A stretch of DNA of 64,000 nucleotides, from assembly GCA_037013685.1 (NCBI GenBank), contig CM072896.1, positions 8,187,444 through 8,251,443 of the forward strand, written 5' to 3'. The DNA is from Acridotheres tristis (lineage: Eukaryota; Chordata; Aves; Passeriformes; Sturnidae). Under the pieces are notes generated by a model. The model saw only the letters and a list, made by a program, of their open reading frames with translations, did not search any database and had not been told where the DNA came from. Each line of letters opens with the position of its first letter. Position 1 is the first letter of the stretch. Positions 41,801-54,119 of the stretch are shown piece after piece. Both the position numbers and the translations under genes were made by a program.

Positions 41801-44779
41801 GCTTGTCAGTTTGTAGGGACTGCTTTTTAGTGGGAAACACGTATTAGCTATTGTAAGAAAACCCCAGAATGTAGCTGAGCTGATTCTGAGGACTGACTTT
41901 TGTCTGAAACACTACAGGAGACTTTGGATGTTATTCAGCAAAAGTTGTGTTAGCAATTCAGAGCAAAAGTGGCAAACAACCCTTACAAAATACACATTTT
42001 TCCACTTAATCATTCTGCAGCTGGTAAGAATTGATTTTTTAGTGCTAAATATTGGGCCTGATTTATCCTGTGCAGTGTGCCAGTTTCATGCTGGTACAGG
42101 ACTTGGTCTCAGAAGAGTTGTACAAGTATAAATTAACTCATCGATGAGTCAACACAAAACGTCGTAGAAGAATCTTCCTGTTTTTTCACAAGGGACATAT
42201 TGGCATACACCCCTGTAACAATAAGGTCTTGTTAAGCTAGTTTAATTCCCCAGAAAATCTGTGTACTTGTACAATAGGTATGTTTTTCACTTTTGATATG
42301 TGGCAAAAGATATGTCTTATTTTTATGCCTTATCATTGCACAATAGGATGCTGCATCATCTTCTGCTTGCTTCACGTTGACATTTTATTTCATATAAAGT
42401 ATTTCTGAATAATTTATAATTAAAGTGCTTTTTTACCTTTTCTGTGTTGGAACTTCTGTAAAAGCTATTGCATGTTTGTCTATTGCATTCAGTATTGAAA
42501 GGAGCATTCATTTTCAATAATATTTGCAGGCCATTTCAGGGAGCTGAAAAAGAGAAAATGGATTACAATTATGAGCAACTCTACATCAGTCACAGCCATA
42601 TAAAAATATGTTAATCTCTTAATGTATATAATAGGAAAGATGCAGAAGTAGATGCAGGAATACAATGTTTGACACCATTCTCCCCCTAGAAAAAATCTTT
42701 TTTGTGTTGTATCTGTTAAATACTGTCCTATTTCAGTTGCCTCAGGGAATGAGAGATGTGTGAAGGACACATTAGGTTGGTTAGGAAGGTTGGTTAACCT
42801 TCACATTAGGTGAGGATTAGGGCTTTGCTTTCCCTTTTCTGCTAGGTTAAGCTTTAAGCTTCTCCTCCTCACTCAGTGTTGACCTGCAGCCCCAAGCACA
42901 GACACGCCCTCGTTGACGTCAGTCTGATGCCATATTGTGCAACACGTTCATTGGCAATAAAAAGGTGAGGATTAAACCTGGGGGTGAAGCATAATTTCTG
43001 ATGGGAATAATTTCTTGTTGTTCCCATCCATTTATTTTCCATAATGTGTTTTCAGCACATCCCAAACAGGTAACTGCATTACAAGCTTTTGTTAAGAAAT
43101 CATGAGGAACCATTTAAAATTGTGAGGGCATGTCCAGTGTGTGCATCCCCTCAAACAGCTAAGCTTGAACAGCACAAAGAGATCCCCACAGATGTGCTAT
43201 CCATAGGAAACCCAGCTCAGAAATGTTTAAGCTGGTGGCAGATACAGGCTGACTGCAGTTTGGGCAGAGGTGACTCTGGTGTTCCCTGTGCACACCTGGG
43301 TTTGATATTCCCATGGGAATATTGGGTTGGATCGTTTGAGGTCCAGACCTGTGCACCCCTTTGGTCCCTCGAGCTGCACAGCAGTGACACACACCAAAGG
43401 AGTCCCCATCTGTGGCACGTTATTCATGGCTCCTTGGAGCAGCAACTGTGGTGGGGCTCCAGGGCACCCAGGGATTTTATTCATCTTTTAGAAAACAGTA
43501 TTTAAACTGCTGCAGATTTACAGGTTAGCTGCAGCTTTTGGATCAAATGTGTTTGTATAAAATGTGCCTTTTCATAAGCTAATGGCACTTCAAACTCTGT
43601 GATGATGATATAACTGAATCAAGAATCCAGGAATTTCATTCTTGGATTTAACTGTTGGGTTTTTTTCAAAAAAGACCAAGCTAAAAAGAGAAAAAGAGGG
43701 AAATCCTCAGGGAAGTCCTTTGTTTTAGCCAGCACTCTGCTTTCTGCATTTCAGAGTAATAGTGGAAATTTAATCCAGTTCTGGGTGCTGAATTAGGTGT
43801 CAGTGTGGGGCTGGCAGAGCCTGTTTGGGCTTGCTTGGAGCAGCAGCCTCTGCAAGGAGAGAGATTTCTGTGGAGCAGGGCATTTTCAGATGTGGAACTG
43901 CTGTGTCTCAGTGGCACCTTGGAGCTCAAAATTATGATTATGTTGGCCACAGTAAAGCAGCTGAGTAGGAAAATTTATAAAAACAAGATTAATAATTATT
44001 GTTATTTGTGATAAGAGTAATTAGTGAATGCCAGCACGGCTATTAGCTCTTGGGAAGTTGCTTTTTGCTACCCAAATTGTCCTTGCATTGCAATGACATA
44101 GTCTATGGAATCATTTTAAAAGATTACTTTGTCCTTTGGGAGCTCTGTTTAGAAGACACAGTACACATTCCAGTTACTGATTTTATTTCAGGATATCGTT
44201 GGTAACCTTGAGTCAAAATAGGGATGGATGGTTATCTCTGAAGTGAAATCCCAAGCCAGTGAAGCTGGTTAAGAATTTTTGTCATCAGCTTCAAAGTGGC
44301 CAAGTTTTTGTCCTTGATAATGACAGGGACATTTTTTTTTTTAAGACAGCTTGGAAACAACTACTATTGCTCAGACCACAGTATTATGTGTATGTGCTTG
44401 AATCAATTGAGAATGAGAAACAGGTGAAGAATCTGTGAATTTTTTTTCATTCATACTATTGTATATATGCAGATATTAAAATTATAAATTGTTTGTTTTG
44501 AACTGAAGTGAACACATAGACGTTGGTTTGTCGGGGTTTTTTTTAACACCTTCTAACAAGAAATAGCAAATTTAAACATAACTTGATATGATCCTAAAAC
44601 CTACCTGTTTTTTTTGCAACCCTGGAGTACCCTAGCCTCTGTTTTTAAAAGAGGTATTAGTCAGAAAAGCAAAATCCAAATGTTAGGGCTGAATTAGAAA
44701 CAATTCTAGTTGACAATAGAAAACATTGTTTTGTTGCTGTATCAACCATGTACTGAGCACTGTGTGTACTTTCCTACCT

Positions 44780-45165
44780 TTCCTCTAGGAAGGAAATGTT
44801 CAGGCAAGAGCAAGAAGGAGCAGGGACGGGAAGATTTGCATATGAAGGAAACCTGACAGGGAAGGACTGCCCGGCCCTGGAAGAGGTGGCTTAGAGGGGA
44901 TACAAGAGCAGGTTAATCGGCTCTGCTGAACAAGCCAAGGGACTCAGCACAGGAAGAGCTCTCCAGCATTACAGGGGATGCAGACTGCCAAGGGGGATGC
45001 TGCCAGCTTCAGAGCTCACCCTGCCAGGGGTGACTGTAACTCTAGAAGGAGAGGAATATCTGATTTTTTACTTGGCATACTCCTCTGTATTGTCCCTGCT
45101 GCTGGCCCACTCCTTTTCATAGCATTGGTAAGGAAGTTGAGAAGCCTGATTCTAATGGATTGATT
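44780..45165 (+). other. Unassigned patch with octamer motif and short hydrophobic ORF
   Basis: A patch of different texture from its AT-rich surroundings. It contains the octamer-type word ATTTGCATATG (near 44,835), then GGCTCTGCTGAACAAGCCAA and a 61-codon frame (44,978-45,163). The C-terminal half of that frame has one hydrophobic stretch of about 20 residues followed by basic residues. It could be an old LTR/retroviral fragment or chance. No terminal repeats or target duplication could be recognised. Confidence 0.25.
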
Positions 45166-45733
45166 AGATATGAAATATTTTGTAACTAAACCAACTAACA
45201 ACTGGGGTGTCTTTCTGATGGGCGTGAGAACTCAGGATGTAACCTTTGGAGAGAAAACTCTTCAATTAGCTAAAAATGCCATCCTAGCTGAGTCAAAAAA
45301 GAGATTCCTTCATCCTAATTTAAAATCTAAATTAAAGTAATTGAAGAGTGTATGGTTCCTGAGTTTTATGAGTAAGAATAACTGAAAATTGATTAAATTG
45401 CCATTTCTTATTCACAATTGTTTTCCCCATAAAAATGTGGACTAAATTTGTAGGCACAGTTGTAAATGCCAGTTTGGAAGAATTCCACTGGGTTCATTGC
45501 AGTTATTCTAGTTGCACCTTCCTTGGCAAGTATAGAATCAGGCCCTGCAGGCACAAGTTTTCTACTTTTAGACCTGAGGGAATATAATCAGGATCCAGGC
45601 TGAGGTTCCATTCCAGATGAAGTCTTTCATATGCAGATTATAAAATCAGTATAAAACAAGCTTAGTTTGGCAGAGACTTCAAAAGAGACCTTTGGATGAT
45701 TTTATCAGCAACAGAGGAGGCAATTCATTCTTT

Positions 45734-45760
45734 CATATATCTCATTTTAGGAGATATATG
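45734..45760. repeat. Short perfect inverted repeat
   Basis: CATATATCTC (45734-45743) and GAGATATATG (45751-45760) are exact reverse complements with a 7-bp loop. No associated gene. Confidence 0.8.
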
Positions 45761-47181
45761 TTGGTCTATACTGACTGTATAGATCTGATTTTTGTGTGGA
45801 AAGAAAAATAGCATATTTGAGAGAATTTTTCTTAGGACCACTTTGTGTCTCTCTGAACACTTCTGCCCTCAAAAACCTTATCCCCTTATCTCAGAGAAAC
45901 ATTTTTACCCAATATATTTAGATCAAAATTTTTGGTTTATTTATTTGTGTTGTCTTGTCTTTCTGACTGCCTAAGGCTTCAAATAAGATTTTAGAAGTTT
46001 ATTCCTAGTTTCTGTACTAATTCTGCAGAAAGCTTGAACATTCTGTTGAGGGTTGTAGTTTGGATTTGTGGATGCTAAGGCAAGAAAGCTCCCAAGGAAT
46101 GCAACTTCTCTCAACTTCTGCAGTACAAGAGACCTCATAACCACTAAGGAAGGGAGTTAAAACCTGATTTTCTCTTCAGCCATTGCCAGGAAAGCTGCCA
46201 GCCAGATGGGTGATCCGTGGTGGAGGATCAACAATCATAGTAAAAAGGTCTGTGTGCTGCCATTGCTTTTCAAAACTGCATATTCCCCAAAAGAGCACAA
46301 ATAAATGGAGAGATAATGGGATGGGCATGGATATCTTCTCTAAAACTGGATGTCTCAAGTCTTGTTGGCTTGCACAGTGTGTATGCAAGAGCCACAGTAA
46401 ATGCTGCCCTAACATCCACCCTCCCAGTCAGAGGGTGCAGCAGCTTCTCTCAGGTGTGGGTGAACACCTCTCAGATGACATCTGACGTTCAAAAACTTGA
46501 TGGAAATATTTTACCAAGATAGTTAAAAATAGTATTAAAATAATCCTATATACAGTTGATAGAGTTTGCATTAAAGGGAGATAACAAAGTGTGGCCATAT
46601 TTCTCTCCTGCAAAAAAGAAGTTCAACCTCTCACGCCACCCCCCAGCCTGCCATTTGGTGATATTTAAATACATTTCAACAACAAAAGGTTTGGTCTGGA
46701 ATGAGGTATAGTAGAAAATCACCCCTACTGTAAGTTATTAGAGGTGAAGGATCATTTATGATTCTATTCTGAAGAGGAATGAGGGAGCTGCCCAGGCAAG
46801 CCCCCTGCTCTATCTGCCTGCCCCCAGTTCAGTGATGTCTCCACAAGGAGATCTCTAAATGGAGCTTTGCCCTGTGTTTCTGGCTTCCATATGGGCCCCT
46901 TTTCTTTTTCTCCTTCCACTGGTCCAAAGATGGTCACATTTTTAAGGATTTGCCAACTGCTTCAGAAAGGAAGGGCAGGACAGGCTCAGGCTCTGGAAAC
47001 ACACTGGTCACACCTGAAAGAAACAGTCAGCTTCATTTATCCACGTGTAAGAATAACAGAATAGCAGGGTCCCTGCTTCAAGAGCAGCTGAGTAGTAGAA
47101 TCAGGGCTAATTCACAGGTTATTAAAGGTTTTTCCCACTGCCATGTACAGTTAATTTCACAGCTTCCACTATTTGAAGTGG

Positions 47182-47206
47182 ATAATATAATATAATATAA
47201 TATAAT
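47182..47206 (+). repeat. (ATAAT)5 microsatellite
   Basis: Five perfect tandem ATAAT units in intergenic DNA. Confidence 0.95.
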
Positions 47207-50200
47207 TTTAAATGAATCAAGGTAAATGCTGTCAGACCTCCTAATGGTTGCTTCTATCTACTCTATCTTAAAAAATGTACATATGAATCCTTCTTGGTTT
47301 ACTGCCAGTCAATCAATGTTAAAGCATTGACATATGGATGTGGGATTTTTTGCCGTCTTTAAAATAGGATCAATGACATTAAGGTTTGTCATGTAAATAG
47401 TAGAAATAAAGCAGAAAAACCCAAGAGCTATTTATGTTTTTTAGGATGACATCTGTAATGTGGGTGGCATAGAATAAAAAGTAGAAAATTTCAAAGCTGT
47501 TCATAATTGAATGAATTGACTGAGCATATATTTTTTAGCGGTTTAAAAGGCATTAGTTATGCAAAGTTCAAGCATGCAAACAAAATAAATATATGAACTA
47601 AAGATAAACCTATGAACTGGCTGCACAAATTTCAATCCATTTATTTGCTCATTTTCCACTCCCACCCTTTTTTTCTCTGGACTGTTCATTCTTGAACAGA
47701 CTTTTTGCTGAAACTCATAAACTGCCTGAATAAAATAATGTAAGAGATGAGCAGCTCCCAGCAGAAGCCTCTGTTGCCCTTCACAGGATGCTTTTTGTTG
47801 GCCGAGTCTCTGCAGGGAGCAAACAATCCTGCTGGCCAGGTTGACCTGCCCTGGCAGTGCCCAGCTCCATACTGCAAATAGATTTTAGACAAAAGAAAAG
47901 AACCCTCCATCTCTCGTGTTCCAAACAAGTGTTTGGCAGCAGTGACTCATGCTGCCATAATGCAGGGATAAACATTTGGAAGACATAAAGCTGCAGCTTT
48001 AGAGATGATGGCAGGAAGTTTGATGCATGCATGTGAGGTGCCACAAAGGAGAAGCTATCAAGGGGCAGGGCAGAGAGGTACACGGCTTTCAGATCCATCC
48101 TCTGCTCTGAACACGAGGAAGAGCCACGGAGAACATGCCGTGTATAGAGGTTTGAAAGTGGTCTCTGGCAGGGCAAGATAAACCCCCTGCTCCCCAGCAC
48201 TGGTGAGTATCAATTACTTGTGCCCCAGAAAAGGTACAGGATTAAAATCAGCAGCTCCTTTCCCAGAGTTTTTGTTCAGTTTTGTACGTGCTGGGCTATG
48301 AGCTGCCCATTAGCAGCTGACTGCTCAAAGGCAGCACACTGTGCTCAGGCTTCCTGCTGTGCATGTGGGCTCAGAGCAAAGCTCACATTTCCAGAATAAT
48401 GGCTTTCTTGAAGGAAAAGGCAGTTGTAAAAAAGTAGGGTATTACTCTGTATTTGATAATAATGACTTGAGAACCTTGTCTCCATTTTTACACTTGCTGA
48501 ATGAGGATTCATGAAGAGCCCATGCCAGGAGATGTCTCAGAATAAAGCAAGCAAAGGGAAAGGACGTTTGCTCAGCTCTGCCCTTCCAGCAGTGCTTGTG
48601 TCTCTTCAGCAAAGGTGACCAGCCTGACCATGTCCAGGGGAGCTGGTTCTAAGGATCCGCAGCTGGACACCCTGAGCAAAGACCCTCCCAGGCCCTTTTA
48701 CAGCAGTGATTATAGAACCTGCTGAATTCCCTTGTCTTTGTGCCATCCCTTCAGTGCAAGCACTGGGTACTGTAAGCAGAAATCACCAGACAGCAGCATG
48801 GGAGCAGCTGTAAAAAAAAACCTAAAAGCCCTTTCCACACTTTCCACAGTTTCAACTACATTGAGGCAGCACTCAGCCCAGAGAATGAGAAGTTTTTACC
48901 ATTTTACGCCTAGACTGTTGTTGATAAGATCAATAAAATCAGATTTTTTTTTTCCCAGAAAGCTGATATATGGTATTTTAAATAAGATAATCAGACAGGT
49001 CAATTCTTATGATAGTTAAGTTTTTAAAAATTCTTAGGTGTTAAGTTCAACATTTCAATACATTATTAATTCTTCTTCTGCTGTTGTTTCCTAAACCACT
49101 GCAATAACAAAGGTCTGGCATAGACAAAAATAACCAGAAATCTTGTGAACACCTCTAGGAATTTCACAGTAGATATACATGCAATTGAAGTGTCCAAGTG
49201 ATATGGTGCAGAATAATTATTTAAATAACATGCTAATCTTCACTGGAAATTAGCAATACCATTTCAAGCAATGCTAATCATAAGCAATTACATGGAATTA
49301 TCTGGTTACTTACACTGCAAACAGAAAAGTTAATTATTTCTACCCAAGACAGCAGCCACAGCTTCAGCACATTGCCTTTCTTGCAGTTTTTGGAGCTGCT
49401 TTCATCTTCCCAAATTCTAAACTTTGCTTTGCTTTTGTACTTACATTCTCTAAAACTGAAAATACAGTCACATATATATAAAATAAGGATATTATAATAA
49501 AATTATGTGAGAATTATTAATAAATGGCTCAACAGTTCCATTTTTCTTCATGTCTAAAGTTGTAGGACTTGATGAGCAGTTGGAAGCCCAAAGGACTGAT
49601 GGATTTAACACACACTGTGCTGGAGCTTTACATTTTCTCACCATCTGTGCAATGACAATTTCTGTGTGTTCAGTGCATTGAGGGCTGCAGAGGTATCACA
49701 GGTTCCAATCTTTCTGTATCACTCAGCTAAACTGATGAAGATGTTGGCATAGAAAACCTTTTCTCTTAGTCAGAAAAGACCTGCAAAATATGCAGACTTG
49801 AGACCCATTACAGCTGTGCAGACTCCTTTATTGACCTTTCCTGCAATTTTTACTTTCTAAAAAAAATTTCTTCAAACTGGATTTTATTTGACCTTGATAA
49901 GCATTAAATCAGAAACAAAAAAACTCAAGGGCTGTGGAAACCATAGTCCTCATGTGTTGTTTTCCAAGGGCACTTTCTACAGATTTTTTTCATCTCTTCA
50001 CCATATTTCAAAATCTTCAGCTCTTCCAGCTGATCTGAGAAAGCTCCGTTTTGTTGCCTGCAAGGTTAGTGGGTGGTTGGGTCTGACATTCAGTGCTGAA
50101 AATCTCAGATCCAAAATAATGTATTCACTAGCTTGTCAACTATATATAATGAAAAAGCAAAAGTCTTATAAAAAGAGTACTTGTAACTTGTGGTATTAAA

Positions 50201-51587
50201 GCATACACAATTTAATGGTTTCTTTCTCAGTATAAAGAGTAAAAAATGCAGATTGCCAAAAAATGGTGAAGGAAGATGGAAGTAAGAGTTGGGCTCTAAG
50301 TATGTTGAGTAAAAGACTTAGGAATGGAAAAGAAGTGGGTTGAAGCTGAAGAGAAAATTTGTTCAAACCTGTTTAAATACAATGCTGTGGTACCTGATGA
50401 GTTGGTGGGATTCCTGTCTTCACTTCATGGCCAAAGGATCTCTGTGTTTTCTGAGTGCCACCCCTCCCTCTGCCACAGCCCACTTCTCACTGCCAAGCTC
50501 AGTGGTCCCAGGTCCTGATGTCTGTAGCTCTGCCCTGCCAAATTTTCACCACCCCTGCAGGTATCAGAGATAGTGCTGAGACCTCTCCCTGGCACCAGAG
50601 ACATCTCATCATGCAGTGGCTCTCCACCCACTGCAGCACTTTCAGCAGGGGCTTCAATTTGTTTTTGTTCCTGTCATTTCAGTGGTTTTTTGTCTGGAAA
50701 ACTGCAGTTCTGACAGTTGTGTTTGTAACTAATAACCACAGCCTCCTCAGAGGCATCTCAGCTCAACTAACTCGTGAGTGTGATCTTGCACAGTGAAATG
50801 TGGTTGCTGTCTGTAGAGTGACAGTAAAAGCTGTGCTTGTATTTTGCTCCTCCAGACCCATTCCCTCAGTTTATGAGGGAAAACAAGGCTTATCTGGCTG
50901 TCAGGATTGCAAACTCAGGCTGACATCTGAAAACTGAGCTGTGCTCTCCTAGCATCATCATCCACCCCCAGCCCTGGAATTTGTACTTCACTCTTAACTT
51001 TGTTGATGCTGAAGGCAAAATTACCCACCATCATGACAATGACACCCGTTGTTGTTGAGGAAATGCCTTCAGCACAAGGCACTATTCTCAGCTTTCTCAA
51101 AAGTAATCCTTTGTATTCTCATCTTTCATGCTTTTCCTCAGCCCAGGGGTGATTTTCTTCCCTTGTGAAAATGTAGCTAAATACTGACCAGCTATTAGTG
51201 AGATATTTTGGCTCTGCATGAGGCAGTTTCACTAAATAAAGCTTTAAAAGTTTTTTTGCTACTGGACAGTTTATAAATAACTTCTTTTAAACAGTCTCAG
51301 AATTCTACTAATCTACTCTTTTGCAGTGACATTGGTTCCACTGGTTTTACAGAAAGTTGCCTTTCTAAATCTCTGGAAATCTGTATGGGCCACACAAAGT
51401 GTGGGACAGTTCTTGAATTTTTCTGTTTAATTGTTAAATTTGGGGAGTTTTTTCTGCTGCAAGTCTTTCAAGGAGCCAAATCCTGAGTATTTTTCTTGCC
51501 CATCAGGAGTAATGGGAGATAGGTCTCAGGAAAAGGCCATTAGCACATTGTTTCATAAAGGGAATAGAAAATGATTGATTCATTCTT

Positions 51588-51653
51588 GCTTTGAGCAAGA
51601 GCATGATGATCCCTCTGAGTCCCTTCCAAGTCAGGATATTCTAGAATTCTATG
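51588..51653 (+). mobile_element. CR1 LINE 3' end, degenerate
   Basis: The wording GATGATCCCTCTGAGTCCCT TCCAAG... followed by ATTCTAGAATTCTATG matches the tail of avian CR1 elements, which end in ATTCTATG octamers after a GATGATCT...CCCTTCCAACC segment. Only the last 65 bp or so can be recognised; the insertion is old and 5'-truncated, as most CR1 copies are. Confidence 0.65.
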
Positions 51654-53699
51654 AAAATGGACCTGAAAAGTTTCCTTCACTCCAGACATCAGTCTGTATT
51701 GGGAACATAACTCCCACAAATCCCTTCACTTTTCACAGCAAAAAAAGGGTCACAAACTTCCATTATCAGCTCATGTAGTGCTTGTAATCAGCCATGTTGA
51801 TTCCAAGACATGGACAAGGTATATTAAAATTAAAAATAAGTAGAAATTTTGCCCTTATTTTTTCTCTCTATTAAGTTTAACTTTAATTAATGAAACCTGA
51901 ACTCTCCTCAGCTGGATGCTGACATCCTCGCTGAGACACCCACCCACTAACCTAAATGTGCACCTGAAGAGGAATTAGGGAGAAGTTGGCTGTGAATGCT
52001 TAGTTCTATTTTAATACCTGGGAAATATTATAATGACATAACTATGTAGGCAGATCAGATAAATATTGACTTGTGGTTGACAAAGACATGTTTTAAGATA
52101 CCCACCAGGGCTGGTCCCAGCCGTGCACTTTCATTCCTGCCTTCCTGCTTTCCACTGTGTCCCTGGATGAGATCCTATCCCACTGCCATCAGTGGCAAGG
52201 CTCCCAGCTGCACCAGCAGGGGTGTAATTTTACTCTTCAAATTAACATGTTACAGATTTTCGTACATGTTGAAGTACAGGTGGACAAAAAAAGAATGAAA
52301 TAGTTTTGAAGACTCTTTCTGCAACACAGTGAAAATAGCCATGAAGAGACTAGGGGACTATGATTTGAACACATTGAGCCTTACTGAAGTCAGTCTATGT
52401 AGAAGGAATTAAGTAACATAAATTAAAATTCCTGTAGATTTTTCACACATCCAAGGAACGGGAAAAAGAAAAATATTTCCCAGATACTTATGAGTGCACC
52501 TTTTAAATTTTACAACTGTTAAGAAACAAACCCAGAGGCAAACAATAAATAATTCCCCCAAGTAAAAGAGTACAAACACATAACCTGCACAGGCTGGCTC
52601 CCTCCTCAGTCGCTGTGAGCTGGTTCTGCTGGCAGGGGAGCCCTGTCATCATGGCCAGGGCTGAGTGTGTGCACACACCAGCAGTGAGGAAAGCACCCAC
52701 ACGTGATGTCACCTGGAGGTTGGGCAAACCTCTACTGATAGGAGATTGCGTTTGGAAAAGACAAAAGAAAATGAATCACACAAACAATTAGATGACATCC
52801 ATGGAGTCTGCCCTGGAGTGTGGATGGGGGTGATGAAGAGCTGTCCCTGGGATTCCTCACAGAGGCCATGTGGCCCGTGGCCATGGGCTGGCCTGGCCCA
52901 GCCCAGGCTGGGTGATGAGATGACTCTGCCATATCGAGAGCACTGGCACTCATGGGGCCTGGGTGAGCATCTCCCACAGACAGCCCAAACTGTGCCACAG
53001 GGACACACTGACTGGCTAAAAAGCAAAGGAACATGGCTTTGGTTTACAAGTGCTCTGGAAAAAAAAGCCTTGATGCATTCTTGCATAATTTTGGGTATTT
53101 GAGAATTTAAAAAAGCGACAAACTTTAAACGAGTCTATGTTGAGCAAATGATGATTGTGCAATCCTTTTACAAAATATACTCCTGGGAATAGAAATGGGC
53201 ATTGATGGAACCAAGGTGCTAAAAGTTTTAGAAGTAGGAATCAGCAGGGATCACCTGTGGCAAGATTTGCAGCCCCAGAACTTGAGGGGCATCTTCCAAG
53301 AGATAACTCCTCTTTTTCTCTAGGAAACTCCATAGCTGTCTTTAATGGAGAAAATATAAAGAGAGCTACCCTTATAGGTATACGTGTACATGTGATATAT
53401 ACAATATAGGTGTGCAAATATTTGGAAGAAGAAATAAAAGCTAATTCCAAAAATGGACAAAATGAAACCGGGGACAAGTCAAGGTGTATTTTACACCCAT
53501 GAGATTAATTGACAGAAGATGAGCCCATGCAGCATGGCATCCACGCCTAAGTGTTTTTCCCAAAGATCTTGGTGTGATTCAGGGCATTCTATCTTCATGT
53601 GAAGAAGACAGCAGGAAAAACATCCTAGCAGGAAAAACACCAAAGAAAAGGAACACGCTGAATGTCCTGTCCTCCCCAGGTGGACCGCGGGGCTGGGAG

Positions 53700-53921
53700 C
53701 CGGGGAGGGGAAGCGCAGGGCCCGGCCGGCAAGGGGCGCTCCCGGGCGGGGCAGCGCACCTGTGCGGGAGGGGCGGGGAGGGACCATCGCACCTGTGCGG
53801 GAGGGGCGGGGCGGGACCATCGCACCTGTGCGGGAGGGGCGGGGCGGGACCATCGCACCTGCCCGCGGCCCCGCGGCCGGCGGGGCGCGCTGCGGCCGCG
53901 CTGCGCGGAGCTGGCGGCAGC
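53700..53921 (+). promoter_or_regulatory. SGPP2: SGPP2 proximal promoter / 5' leader (inferred)
   Basis: GC-box-rich DNA without a TATA box directly upstream of the SGPP2 start codon, containing the three 33-bp repeats. CpG-island promoters of this sort usually have dispersed starts, so no single start site is proposed. Confidence 0.6.
53757..53855 (+). repeat. 33-bp tandem repeat, three copies, in the SGPP2 promoter/leader
   Basis: Three consecutive 33-bp units, nearly identical (one A/C difference in the first), followed by the start of a fourth (CACCTG). Each unit carries an E-box CACCTG and a GC box of the form GGGGCGGGG, so the array multiplies Sp/KLF and E-box sites. It ends 66 bp before the SGPP2 ATG. 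Confidence 0.97.
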
Positions 53922-54119
53922 ATGGCCCGCCTGCTGGGCACCCTGCGCAGCTCCCAGCCCGTGGCTCGCTTCCAGCGCTCCTGCGGGCTCTTCCCCGCCG
54001 GCGAGGAGGGCGGCGGCAGCGGCGACCCCGCGGACGGGCTCCGGGAGCGCGGTGCCCGCAATGGAGCGGGCGCGCTGCGCTGCCCGGCCGGCTCCGGCCG
54101 CGCTGTCCCCGGCCCGCAG
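53922..54119 (+). CDS. SGPP2: SGPP2 coding exon 1 (sphingosine-1-phosphate phosphatase 2, N-terminus)
   Basis: The exon encodes 66 residues beginning MARLLGTLRSSQPVARFQRS and CGLFPAGEE, and ends in phase 0 at ...AVPGPQ with a strong donor CAG|GTGAGTGAG. The start matches the conserved SGPP2 N-terminus (human MAELLRSLQDSQLVARFQRR as I recall it). The rest of the exon is the variable Gly/Ala-rich cytosolic segment that precedes the membrane core. The full enzyme is a multi-spanning ER phosphatase of the PAP2 superfamily that dephosphorylates sphingosine-1-phosphate. Its catalytic and membrane exons are not in the window. The ATG has A at -3 and G at +4. The order PAX3 - SGPP2 supports the call. 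Confidence 0.9.

Larger units (their letters stand above)
39076..53650. other. Intergenic DNA between the RING gene and SGPP2
   Basis: About 14.6 kb with no supported gene. Open frames are short and lack domains, splice logic or codon bias. It contains a small (ATAAT)5 array, a short hairpin at 45,734-45,760, an LTR-like or exon-like GC-richer patch at about 44,780-45,165, and a degenerate CR1 tail at about 51,588-51,653. The rest is AT-rich unique-looking sequence. Confidence 0.7.

Noticed and set aside
46738..46775. Possible CR1 tail (GGATCATTTATGATTCTATTCTG)
   Set aside because: Only the terminal octamer-like words match; the diagnostic CCCTTCCAACC segment is missing.
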